Shown: piece after piece, positions 24,194 through 31,860 of the stretch | Position numbering within the stretch: the first letter of the stretch is position 1 | Layout: the number at the start of each line of letters is the position of its first letter | NCBI RefSeq assembly: GCF_001653195.1 | Contig: NZ_JXBB01000010.1 | Location: 1-41,263 of the forward strand | Reading direction: 5' to 3' | Length of the DNA stretch: 41,263 nt | Source of the DNA: Hydrogenibacillus schlegelii | Lineage (GTDB): Bacteria; Bacillota; Bacilli; Thermicanales; DSM-22653 | The notes under the pieces: generated by a model | Database searches by the model: none | The model's input: only the letters and a program-made list of their open reading frames with translations | Told to the model about the DNA's origin: nothing | Position numbers and translations under genes: made by a program

Positions 24194-24257
24194 ACGGAGC
24201 GTACGAGCCGGTCAGGATATGGATGATGATCGGACCCAAACGGAAGGGGGCAGACCG

Positions 24258-25118
24258 ATGATTGCGGTGACGGGGGCGACGGGAAAGCTCGGACGGCTGG
24301 TCATCGCGTCCCTTTTGCAGCGAATCCCGGCGAACGAGATTGTGGCGGCGGTGCGGAATCCGGGCAAGGCGGCGGAACTGGCCGCGCAGGGCGTCACCAT
24401 CCGGGAAGCCGATTATACGCGACCGGCAACGCTGGAGGCGGCGTTTGCCGGCATCGACAAGCTGCTTCTCATCTCTTCCAGCGAGATCGGCCAGCGCGTC
24501 CAGCATCACCGGAACGTCATCGACGCGGCCCGGCGCGCCGGCGTAAAGCTCTTCGTCTACACCAGCCTGCTTCATGCCGATACGTCGCAGATCAATCTGG
24601 CCGAGGAGCATCGCCAGACCGAAGCGGCGATTCGCGCGTCCGGTCTGCCGTACGTGATCTTGCGGAACGGCTGGTACACGGAAAACTATGAAGACACAGT
24701 GCGCAGCGCCGTCCAAAACGGCGTGCTCGTCGGAAGCGCAGGAGACGGGCGGATCTCTTCAGCCAGCCGGGCCGATTATGCGGAGGCCGCCGCCGTCGTC
24801 CTCACGTCCGAAGGACATGAAGGGAAGGTCTACGAGCTGGCCGGAGATGAGGCCTGGACGATGGACGACCTCGCCCGGGAAATCTCCCGTCAGGTCGGTC
24901 GCGATATTCCCTATCGGAACGTGGACCCTGGGGAGTACGCGTCTTTGCTCACCCGTTCCGGCATTCCCGAGGCGTACGCCAGGATGATCGCCGACTGGGA
25001 CGTGGCGATCGCCGCCGGCAGCCTCTTTGACGACGGCCGGCAGCTCAGCGCCCTGATCCAGCGGCCGACCACGCCGATGGCGCGCACGGTGGAAGCGTGG
25101 CTGAAGCAGAACCGCTGA
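24258..25118 (+). CDS. qorB: NmrA-family NAD(P)H:quinone oxidoreductase, QorB-like
   Basis: The 286-residue protein has the length and layout of E. coli QorB (YtfG). The dinucleotide-binding motif GATGKLG lies near residues 6-12. Also present are LLLISSSEIGQR, VYTSLLHADTS, LRNGWYTENY, AGDGRISSASRADYAEAA and GHEGKVYELAGD, all typical of QorB. The family has an atypical short-chain dehydrogenase fold without the YxxxK active site and reduces quinones with NADPH. ATG at 24258 has GGAAGGGGG about 7 bases upstream. It is monocistronic, transcribed convergently toward the epimerase gene. A role in detoxifying quinones or reactive carbonyls is inferred from the family. Confidence 0.92.
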   Translation: MIAVTGATGKLGRLVIASLLQRIPANEIVAAVRNPGKAAELAAQGVTIREADYTRPATLEAAFAGIDKLLLISSSEIGQRVQHHRNVIDAARRAGVKLFVYTSLLHADTSQINLAEEHRQTEAAIRASGLPYVILRNGWYTENYEDTVRSAVQNGVLVGSAGDGRISSASRADYAEAAAVVLTSEGHEGKVYELAGDEAWTMDDLAREISRQVGRDIPYRNVDPGEYASLLTRSGIPEAYARMIADWDVAIAAGSLFDDGRQLSALIQRPTTPMARTVEAWLKQNR

Positions 25119-25124
25119 CCGATT

Positions 25125-25158
25125 GAATCGTTCCGCCCGGTCGAATCGTTCCGCCCGG
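25125..25158. repeat. 16-bp tandem direct repeat in a convergent intergenic region
   Basis: GAATCGTTCCGCCCGG is present at 25125-25140 and, unchanged, at 25143-25158, an 18-base period. It lies between the convergent qorB and epimerase stops. No T-run follows, and no function is evident. Confidence 0.6.
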
Positions 25159-25195
25159 GGTCATGCGGCACGGGCGCCGGATGACCTCAGGCGGA

Positions 25196-26155
25196 TTATT
25201 TTTGTCTTCCTTGATCGACCAGCCAGTCGACAAAGCGGGCGACACCGGCGGAAAAGGGCATCCTCGGCGCATACCCCAAAAGCCGTTTCGCTTTTTTGAT
25301 ATCCGCCCACGTCCGAGGCACATCCCCGGGCTGAGCCGGTAAAAACTCCAGACGCGCCCGCACGCCGAGGGCTTCCTCCAGCGCCCGCACCATTTCCAGA
25401 AGCCCGACGGTCTTTTGATTGCCCAGATTGATGATCTCATAGGACGTGGCCGCATAGTCCATCGCCCGGCGCACGCCTTCGACGATATCGTCGATGTACG
25501 TGTAGTCTCGCCGGCTCGTTCCGTCGCCGTAGATCGGGATCGGCTCGCCGCGAAGCATCCGCCGCGCGAACTTATGAAGCGCAAGATCCGGCCGCTGCCG
25601 GGGACCGTACACGGTGAAAAAGCGGAGGGCGATGAAGCGGATCCCATACAGATGGCTGTAGACGTGGCCGAGGAGCTCGCCGCTCCCCTTCGTCGAGGCG
25701 TACGGACTGATCGGCCGAAGCACGCCGTCGTCTTCCCGCCACGGGACGTTCGGGTTCACGCCGTAGACGCTCGACGAGGAGGCGAAGACGAACTGCCGGA
25801 TGCCCCGTTCGCGGGCGAGTTCGAGCAGGTGCTGCGTCCCGGTGACGTTGACCGCCTGGTAGCCGAGGGGGTCCCGGATCGACGGACGGACGCCGGCCCT
25901 GGCCGCCAGATGGACGATGACGTCATAATCATCGCGAAGCGACCGGAAGAGCCCTTCCCGGTCGCGGATGTCGGCTTCGACGAGGCGGTAACGCTCATAG
26001 TCAAGGTGGGCGGCGATGTTCTTTCGCTTGATCGCCGGGTCATAGAAGGGATCGAAGTTGTCGACGTTGGTCACCGCCCAGCCTTCGGCCAGGAGGCGGT
26101 CGATGAGGTGGCTCCCGATGAATCCCGCACCGCCGGTCACGAGGGCATGTTTCAC
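25196..26155 (-). CDS. UDP-glucuronate 4-epimerase-like extended SDR
   Basis: The 319-residue protein is an extended short-chain dehydrogenase with the NAD-binding GGAGFIG near residues 8-14, VDNFDPFYDP, HLAARAGVRPS and SSSSVYG. The catalytic YASTK sits in PYASTKGSGE, and RFFTVYGPRQRPD is also present. The DPFYDP and AGVRPS segments are typical of UDP-glucuronate/UDP-glucose 4-epimerases. The start is GTG 26153-26155 with CGGAGGCG 7 bases upstream. The gene follows UDP-glucose dehydrogenase by 73 bases on the same strand, so the pair would make UDP-glucuronate and then UDP-galacturonate for surface polysaccharide. UDP-glucose 4-epimerase activity is an alternative. Confidence 0.9.
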   Translation of the reverse strand: MKHALVTGGAGFIGSHLIDRLLAEGWAVTNVDNFDPFYDPAIKRKNIAAHLDYERYRLVEADIRDREGLFRSLRDDYDVIVHLAARAGVRPSIRDPLGYQAVNVTGTQHLLELARERGIRQFVFASSSSVYGVNPNVPWREDDGVLRPISPYASTKGSGELLGHVYSHLYGIRFIALRFFTVYGPRQRPDLALHKFARRMLRGEPIPIYGDGTSRRDYTYIDDIVEGVRRAMDYAATSYEIINLGNQKTVGLLEMVRALEEALGVRARLEFLPAQPGDVPRTWADIKKAKRLLGYAPRMPFSAGVARFVDWLVDQGRQK

Positions 26156-26228
26156 GGTCTCGCCTCCGGGTTCGAACCGCTCGACGACGGTTGACTCCAC
26201 GACGGTTGATGATCCAGAATCGAGCCGA

Positions 26229-27596
26229 TCATCGCCCCACGCCGAGATACAAGAGCCCGGCCGCCCGGACCGCTTCCGGGGCGTAGACGTTCCGTCCGTC
26301 GAGGAAGACCGGCGTGCGCATGAGGCCCCTCAGGCGCGGGAGATCTAGGCGGCGGTATTCCGCCCACTCCGTCGCAAGAAGGAGCGCGTCGGCGCCGTCC
26401 GCGGCGGCGTACGGGTCGGAGACGAAGGTCACCTCCGCCCGCTCCGCCTCAGTGAGTGCCCGCTCGGCATGGGGGACCGCGATCGGGTCGTGGGCGCGGA
26501 CGTGGGCGCCGAGGGCGACGAGGCGGCGAAGGACGGCGAGGGACGGCGATTCGCGGACGTCATCCGTGTTCGGCTTGAAGGCAAGCCCGAGGACGGCGAC
26601 CGTCCGCCCGCGGACGCCTTTTAAGGCGGACTGCAGCTTCTCGACGACCCGCTCGCGCTGCAGCTCGTTCACCCGCCGCGCCGCTTCGACGATCGGCATC
26701 TCATACCGATGTTCCCGCCCGACGGCGAGGAGGGCGGCCGTGTCCTTCGGAAAGCAGCTCCCGCCCCAGCCGAGTCCCGCCGCCAGGTAGCGCGGGCCGA
26801 TCCGGGAATCGAGCCCGATGCCGCGCGCCACCTCGATCACGTCCGCGCCGACCTTTTCCGCAAGCCCCGCGATTTCGTTGATGAAGCTGATCTTAAGCGC
26901 CAGAAAGGCGTTCGCGGCGTACTTGATGAGCTCGGCGCTCACCGGGTCCGTCGTGATGAACGGCGGAAGGCCGCCTTCTTCTCTTCGGGGAACGACGTCC
27001 GGCGGCTCAAACGTCCGCTCGAGAAGCGGCCGGTACATCCGGCGAAGGACCTCCGCCGCCTCCGGATCGTCGACGCCGACGATGATCCGGTCGGGGTAAA
27101 AGCTGTCGTAAAGGGCCATCCCCTCGCGAAGGAACTCCGGGTTCGAGGCGACCCACACGGTGGCCTCCGTCCCCCGCGCTTCCAGCGTCCGGCGGATGAC
27201 GTGGGCGACGCGCCGGTTCGTCCCGATCGGCACCGTCGACTTCACGACGACGGTGTACGCGCGGCCGCTCACCATCCCTTCGGCGATCGTCCGGGCGGCC
27301 GCTTCGACGGACCGCGTGTCGGCCTCGCCGTCCGCCTTCTCCGGCGTGCCGACGGCGATCATGATGACGTCCGCCTCGCCGACGGAAGCCTTGAGGTCCT
27401 CGGTAAACGAAAGCCGGTCTCCGAGCCGGGCCAGCATCGCCTCGACGCCCGGCTCGTGGATCGGGCTTTTCCCCCGGCGAAGGAGCTCGAGCTTCCGTCG
27501 ATCGATGTCCACGCCGGTGACGTGATGCCCGATGTGGGCCAGGAGCACCGCCGTCGTAAGGCCGACGTAGCCCGCGCCGACGATGACGATCTGCAT
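26229..27596 (-). CDS. UDP-glucose 6-dehydrogenase
   Basis: The 455-residue NAD-dependent enzyme has an N-terminal Rossmann motif GAGYVGL, VVKSTVPIGT, NPEFLREG, then KYAANAFLALKISFINEIA. The catalytic cysteine is in GWGGSCFPKD and the C-terminal domain has LGLAFKPNTDDVRESPS. It oxidises UDP-glucose to UDP-glucuronate. Family length is 430-460 residues, so it is complete. It has a modest insertion between the two nucleotide-binding halves (about residues 203-212). GGAAGGG lies upstream of the ATG. It heads a two-gene unit with the epimerase, divergent from the HMG-CoA lyase operon. Confidence 0.95.
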   Translation of the reverse strand: MQIVIVGAGYVGLTTAVLLAHIGHHVTGVDIDRRKLELLRRGKSPIHEPGVEAMLARLGDRLSFTEDLKASVGEADVIMIAVGTPEKADGEADTRSVEAAARTIAEGMVSGRAYTVVVKSTVPIGTNRRVAHVIRRTLEARGTEATVWVASNPEFLREGMALYDSFYPDRIIVGVDDPEAAEVLRRMYRPLLERTFEPPDVVPRREEGGLPPFITTDPVSAELIKYAANAFLALKISFINEIAGLAEKVGADVIEVARGIGLDSRIGPRYLAAGLGWGGSCFPKDTAALLAVGREHRYEMPIVEAARRVNELQRERVVEKLQSALKGVRGRTVAVLGLAFKPNTDDVRESPSLAVLRRLVALGAHVRAHDPIAVPHAERALTEAERAEVTFVSDPYAAADGADALLLATEWAEYRRLDLPRLRGLMRTPVFLDGRNVYAPEAVRAAGLLYLGVGR

Positions 27597-27803
27597 TTTG
27601 GGGCACCCTTCCCTGAAGAGATCGAATGATCGGGGAACGGCTGACCGAGCGGATGACCAGATTCGAGACCGTAAAATTGCGAACCGTGACGATGATCGGG
27701 CGCGTCGTCTCGATTTGTCCGGACGGTTCCATTGTACTCCGTCGTACTCCGTGGAAAAACATAAGAATGCAGGGGAAAACGCAAAAATTCTAATACGATT
27801 CTC

Positions 27804-27843
27804 TTGACTTTCGGCCTTCGCCCGACTATGATGTATACAATCA
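27804..27843 (+). promoter_or_regulatory. strong promoter with GntR-type operator (site 1) for the HMG-CoA lyase operon
   Basis: TTGACT (27804-27809), exactly 17 bases, then TATGAT (27827-27832) make a near-consensus sigma-A promoter. TGTATACA (27832-27839), an 8-base palindrome, begins on the last base of the -10 and covers the expected start of transcription, where a repressor would block it. The 12-mer TGTATACAATCA (27832-27843) recurs inverted 69 bases downstream. The 27597-27954 gap otherwise holds only untranslated leaders. Confidence 0.8.
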
Positions 27844-27911
27844 AACGATGATTTCGATGTGCACGCCTGTTTTATGGCTTATTTATTGATGAAAAATACG
27901 CTTGTACTCTG

Positions 27912-27924
27912 TGATTGTATACAA
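27912..27924 (+). promoter_or_regulatory. GntR-type operator (site 2) in the leader of the HMG-CoA lyase operon
   Basis: TGATTGTATACA (27912-27923) is the exact reverse complement of site 1 at 27832-27843. Its core TTGTATACAA (27915-27924) is a perfect 10-base palindrome of the form recognised by many FadR/FCD-type GntR proteins. It lies 31 bases before the start codon, close enough for two bound dimers to cooperate or loop. Confidence 0.75.
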
Positions 27925-27954
27925 ATTAAAACCCGTGGCAAAGGAGCGGCGTCC

Positions 27955-28875
27955 ATGGCGATTAAGATTCAAGAAGTGGGGCCCCGGGACGGCCTGCAAA
28001 ACGAACGCACCCTGCTTTCAACCGAACAGAAGCTGGAACTCATCCATCGCCTTGTCGAGGCCGGCCTGCGGTTCATCGAAGCGGCGTCGTTCGTTCGCCC
28101 GGAAGCCGTGCCTCAGATGGCCGACGCCGATGCGGTCTTCCGGGGACTCCGCCGGCGGGACGGCATCGTCTACGCCGGATTGGCCCTCAATCGCCGGGGT
28201 GTGGAACGGGCCCTTCAGGCCGATGTCGACGAGATTCACCTGTCGCTGGGCGTGACGGAATCGTTCAACCGCACCAATCAGGGGACCTCCCCCGAAGACA
28301 ATTTTCAGGCTTTCCTCGCCGCCCTCGCGGACGTCAGAGGGAGCGGAGATCGACGCCGCCCGGTGACGATCACCTTCTCCGTCGCCTTCGGCTGCCCGTT
28401 CGAAGGCGCCGTGGACGAAGGACGGGTCGTCGAATGGGTCCGGCGGGCGGCGGAAGCCGGGTTCGACGAAATCATCCTTGCAGATACGATCGGGGTCGCC
28501 GATCCCCGCCATGTGGGGCGCCTCGTGCGGCGGTCCCGCGAAGCGACGGAGGGGCGCGTGCCGATCGGCGTGCATCTGCATAACACCCGCAACACCGGCC
28601 TCGCCAACGCCTACGCCGCTTTGGAAAACGGGGCCACGACGTTCGACGCCTCGGTCGGCGGGCTCGGGGGCTGTCCGTTTGCGCCCAACGCCACGGGCAA
28701 CATCGCCACGGAAGATCTGGTGTACATGTTCGAACGGATGGGCGTCGCCACCGGCGTCGACCTGGACGCTTTGATCGACGTGGCTCGCTGGGCGGAAAAG
28801 ATCGTCGGACACCCCCTGGAGGGCATGGTAATGAAGGCCGGTCCCTTCCGGCCCCTGGGTGCTCGGCGGCCCTGA
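27955..28875 (+). CDS. hydroxymethylglutaryl-CoA lyase family enzyme
   Basis: The 306-residue TIM-barrel enzyme is of the HMGL/DRE family. The catalytic Arg11-Asp12 lie in EVGPRDGLQNE, metal ligands His207 and His209 in GVHLHNT, and the HMG-CoA lyase cysteine loop GGLGGCPFAPNATGN has Cys240 and Asn249. These residues fit cleavage of HMG-CoA to acetyl-CoA and acetoacetate rather than an isopropylmalate-synthase reaction. ATG at 27955 follows AAGGAG at 8 bases. It is the first gene of an operon that continues with an ABC importer, CoA-transferase, MFS permease and GntR regulator. An exogenous acid therefore seems likely to be activated and cleaved here. Leucine breakdown is less likely because the other leucine-pathway genes are absent. 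A related 3-hydroxyacyl-CoA such as citramalyl-CoA is possible. Confidence 0.9.
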   Translation: MAIKIQEVGPRDGLQNERTLLSTEQKLELIHRLVEAGLRFIEAASFVRPEAVPQMADADAVFRGLRRRDGIVYAGLALNRRGVERALQADVDEIHLSLGVTESFNRTNQGTSPEDNFQAFLAALADVRGSGDRRRPVTITFSVAFGCPFEGAVDEGRVVEWVRRAAEAGFDEIILADTIGVADPRHVGRLVRRSREATEGRVPIGVHLHNTRNTGLANAYAALENGATTFDASVGGLGGCPFAPNATGNIATEDLVYMFERMGVATGVDLDALIDVARWAEKIVGHPLEGMVMKAGPFRPLGARRP

Positions 28876-28907
28876 GCTTTCTTGAACGATGGAAAGGAGG
28901 ATACATC

Positions 28908-29804
28908 GTGGAAGACCAAGCCGTAAGGCCGACCGCCCATCCCGAACGGATCGACAGGCCCGCCTCGGTCGGCCATCGGGATCAGGCGCCGGCATCCGGG
29001 TTGGCCCTCCGTCTGAATGGGGTCACCAAGCGCTTCCGGACGCCGAGCGGCGGCACCTACACGGCGGTGGAAGACATCGACCTGGACGTTGCCGCCGGGA
29101 CGTTCGTCTCCATCGTCGGACCCAGCGGAAGCGGCAAGTCCACGATTTTGAACATGACCGCCGGGCTTACGGAGCCGTCGGCGGGGACCGTCGAAGTTTT
29201 CGGCGAGCCGCTCCGGGGGCTGAACCGACGGGCGACGTACATGTTTCAGCAGGACGCCCTTCTGCCATGGAAAACGGTGCTGGAAAACGCCATGCTCGGT
29301 CTGATCTTCCGCGGCGTCGACCGCCGGGAAGCCCGGGAACGGGCGCTTTACTGGCTGGAGAAGGTGGGGCTTAAGCCCTTTGCCGACCGGTATCCGTATC
29401 AGCTGTCTGGCGGCATGCGCAAGCGGGTGGCGGTGGCCCAGAGCTGGATCGTCGACCCGGACATCCTGCATATGGACGAACCGTTCAGCGCCCTGGACGT
29501 CCAGACGCGGCAGATGATGGAAAACGAGCTGCTGGAACTCTGGGCTTCATCTCGGAAGACGGTCCTGTTCGTCACGCACGACCTGGAAGAGGCGATCGCC
29601 CTCTCCGACGAGGTCGTCGTCCTTTCCGCCGGACCGGGAAGCCGCATCGTCGGCCGCTTCAAGGTGGACATCCCCCGGCCGCGGAATCTGATCGACATCC
29701 GCGCCGAACCGGCCTTCGGCGAGCTGTACCGATCGATCTGGGCCATCCTGCGGGAGGAGGTGCTGAAAAGTTATGAGCGCCACAAATCCCTGGCCCGAGC
29801 GTGA
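28908..29804 (+). CDS. NitT/TauT-type ABC importer ATPase
   Basis: The protein has 298 residues. Walker A is GPSGSGKST near 73-81, the Q-loop lies in YMFQQDALLPW, the signature is LSGGMRKR, Walker B is ILHMDEPFSALD and the switch is VTHD. The Q-loop context with LLPWKTVLEN is typical of the SsuB/TauB/ThiZ group that energises uptake of sulfonates, nitrate, pyrimidine precursors and aromatic acids. The N-terminus carries about 30 extra Pro/Arg-rich residues. The start is GTG 28908-28910 with AAAGGAGG upstream. It overlaps the permease gene by 32 bases. Confidence 0.93.
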   Translation: MEDQAVRPTAHPERIDRPASVGHRDQAPASGLALRLNGVTKRFRTPSGGTYTAVEDIDLDVAAGTFVSIVGPSGSGKSTILNMTAGLTEPSAGTVEVFGEPLRGLNRRATYMFQQDALLPWKTVLENAMLGLIFRGVDRREARERALYWLEKVGLKPFADRYPYQLSGGMRKRVAVAQSWIVDPDILHMDEPFSALDVQTRQMMENELLELWASSRKTVLFVTHDLEEAIALSDEVVVLSAGPGSRIVGRFKVDIPRPRNLIDIRAEPAFGELYRSIWAILREEVLKSYERHKSLARA

Positions 29805-30624
29805 AGAGCGCCCCGTGTGGGCGGTCGGACGGCGGCGGTCTTGGGCCGCAAGCCTCCTCGGCTCCGTCCGCCTGTGGCAGGTCCTTCTCGGTCTGGCGAT
29901 CCTCCTCGCGTGGGAGGCGGCGGTCGGCGCCGGCGCCGTGGATCCCTTTTTCTTCAGCCGGCCGTCGGCGATCCTCCTGCGCATCGCCCAATGGTTCGGG
30001 AGTGGGTTCATCTGGCCGCACCTGTGGATCACGCTGGAAGAGACGTTTCTCTCCTTCGCCATCGGCGCCCTGCTCGGCATCGTCTTCGGCTTCGCGCTGG
30101 CACGTCTCCCGTTCGTCTCCAAAGTCCTGGAACCGTACATCCACATGTTCAACTCCATGCCCCGGGTCGTTCTGGCGCCGATCTTTATGCTCTGGTTCGG
30201 CCTCGGCATCTGGTCCAAAGTGGCCCTCGGGGTGACGCTCGTCTTTTTCATCGTCTTTTTCAACGTCTATCAGGGTGTGCGGGAGGTCAGCCGGGTCGTC
30301 ATCGACAACGCCCGCATGCTCGGCGCCACCGAGCGGCAGCTTCTGTGGCACGTCCTTGTGCCCTCGGCGCTGTCGTGGATTTTTTCCAGCCTGCACACCA
30401 GCATCGGCTTCGCCATCGTCGGCGCCGTCGTCGGCGAATATATGGGCGCTTCAAAGGGCGTGGGGTATCTCATCGCCCATGCCGAAGGGGTCTTCGACAC
30501 GACCGGCGTGTTTGCCGGAATGGTCGTCCTGATGCTCATCGTGCTCGTTGTGGATCAGGCCGTGCATCACGTGGAGCGGTATCTTTTGCGCTGGAAGCCG
30601 GAAGAGAGCGCCGCCGAAAGCTGA
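29773..30624 (+). CDS. NitT/TauT-type ABC importer permease
   Basis: The 283-residue permease has six hydrophobic segments and a cytoplasmic ATPase-contact loop near NARMLGATERQLLWHVLVPSA, which is the EAA motif of SsuC/TauC-type permeases. FNSMPRVVLAPIFMLWFGLG precedes it. A basic cytoplasmic N-terminus (about 35 residues) is retained. GGGAGGAGGTG within the end of the ATPase gene serves as its ribosome site. It probably works as a homodimer, since only one permease gene is present. Confidence 0.93.
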   Translation: MSATNPWPEREERPVWAVGRRRSWAASLLGSVRLWQVLLGLAILLAWEAAVGAGAVDPFFFSRPSAILLRIAQWFGSGFIWPHLWITLEETFLSFAIGALLGIVFGFALARLPFVSKVLEPYIHMFNSMPRVVLAPIFMLWFGLGIWSKVALGVTLVFFIVFFNVYQGVREVSRVVIDNARMLGATERQLLWHVLVPSALSWIFSSLHTSIGFAIVGAVVGEYMGASKGVGYLIAHAEGVFDTTGVFAGMVVLMLIVLVVDQAVHHVERYLLRWKPEESAAES

Positions 30625-30673
30625 TCGCATCCATCGCCGCATCTTTTATAAATTCAAAAAGGGGGAAGTTGAG

Positions 30674-31780
30674 ATGCGTTACCATCATGTTTCGCTTCAC
30701 GGGCGGAAAAGCCGGATCTGGGTTCTGATTCTCGGCCTCGTCCTTCTTTCTGCCTGCGGTCGACCGGCTTCCGGGCCCCAAGGAGCGTCCGGAACGCCGT
30801 CCGCCGCCGATCGGGGAGAACAAAATCAAAGCGTAGCGGACGCCCGGCGCATCCCGGTGACGATCGGCGTCGGCGGACAGGCGACCCTCGTCTACCTGCC
30901 GACGACGCTGGCCGAACGGCTCGGTTACTACGCCGAAGAAGGGCTCGATGTGACCATTCAGGACTTTCAGGGCGGCTCCAAAGCGCTGGAGGCGCTCCTC
31001 GGCGGCAGCGTCGACGTCGTCTCCGGCTTCTACGACCACACGATCCAGCTGGCGGCTCAGGGACAGAAGTTAAAGGCCTTCGTTACCATGCTGCAGTATC
31101 CGGGGATGATCCTCGTCGTCTCCCCGAACACGAAAAAGGACATCAAGACCCTCGCCGATCTGAAAGGGGCCGTCGTCGGCGTCAGCGCCCCCGGATCGTC
31201 CACGCATCTGTTCATCAATTATCTTTTGAGCAAAGAAGGCATGAATCCGCAGACGGACATCAGCGTCACGGGGATCGGCCTCTCCGCTTCGGCGATCGCG
31301 GCGATGGAAAAAGGCCAGGTGGACGCCGCGGTGCTGCTCGATCCGGCGTACACGGTCCTCAAAAAGCGATACCCCGAGCTTACGATCCTGGCCGATACGA
31401 GCACCCCGGAAGGCGTGCAGAAGCTCTTCGGCACGGATTCCTATCCGGCGTCCGTCCTCTACAGCAAAGCGGAATGGATCGAGGCGAACCCCGAAGCGGC
31501 CAAACGCCTGGCCCGCGCCATCCAGAAGACGCTCAGGTGGATGCAGGAACACGACGCACAGGCGATTGCCGAGCGGATGCCGCCGGAGTTCTACGGCGAC
31601 GACCGGGAGACGTATATCGAAGCGCTGTCGCATACGCGTCCGATGTTTTCGCCGGACGGCTTCATGCACCAAAGCGGCGCGGAGGCCGTGAAAAAAGTGC
31701 TTTCCGTGTCGATCGAAGACGTCCGGAAGGCCGACGTGGACGTCCAGCAGACGTACACCAATGAATTTCTTTCAAAATGA
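30674..31780 (+). CDS. NitT/TauT-type ABC importer substrate-binding lipoprotein
   Basis: The 368-residue exported lipoprotein has basic N-terminal residues, then IWVLILGLVLLSACG, with the lipobox Cys near 26. The mature region has the SsuA/THI5-like fold: TLVYLPTTLAERLGYYAEEG, GGSKALEALLGGSVDVVSG and LKGAVVGVSAPGSSTH. An NMT1-like binding protein of this type usually carries a small carboxylate, sulfonate or aromatic acid. The CoA-transferase gene next door suggests a carboxylate. ATG 30674 was chosen because the signal peptide starts there and GGGGGAAG precedes it. Confidence 0.92.
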   Translation: MRYHHVSLHGRKSRIWVLILGLVLLSACGRPASGPQGASGTPSAADRGEQNQSVADARRIPVTIGVGGQATLVYLPTTLAERLGYYAEEGLDVTIQDFQGGSKALEALLGGSVDVVSGFYDHTIQLAAQGQKLKAFVTMLQYPGMILVVSPNTKKDIKTLADLKGAVVGVSAPGSSTHLFINYLLSKEGMNPQTDISVTGIGLSASAIAAMEKGQVDAAVLLDPAYTVLKKRYPELTILADTSTPEGVQKLFGTDSYPASVLYSKAEWIEANPEAAKRLARAIQKTLRWMQEHDAQAIAERMPPEFYGDDRETYIEALSHTRPMFSPDGFMHQSGAEAVKKVLSVSIEDVRKADVDVQQTYTNEFLSK

Positions 31781-31784
31781 AGAG

Positions 31785-31811
31785 CGCGGTCGCGTGAACG
31801 ACGCGACCGCG
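31785..31811 (+). other. intercistronic hairpin after the binding-protein gene
   Basis: CGCGGTCGCGT (31785-31795) pairs exactly with 31801-31811 around a 5-base loop, 5 bases after the stop codon. There is no T-run. A transcript-stabilising hairpin that protects the upstream binding-protein message is more likely than a terminator. This mirrors the hairpin after the other importer's binding-protein gene at 18975. Confidence 0.6.
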
Positions 31812-31860
31812 TGAGCGACGCGTCCACAAGGAAGGGAACCGCCCGAAAGGAGGGGCCGGC

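Noticed and set aside
25196-27596. A capsule or teichuronic acid biosynthesis cluster
   Set aside because: Only the two nucleotide-sugar genes are present, without glycosyltransferases, polymerase or export genes in the window.
27597-27803. Possible small gene in the divergent gap before the HMG-CoA lyase operon
   Set aside because: Short frames exist but have no ribosome sites or homology; promoter and operator signals explain the adjacent part of the gap.
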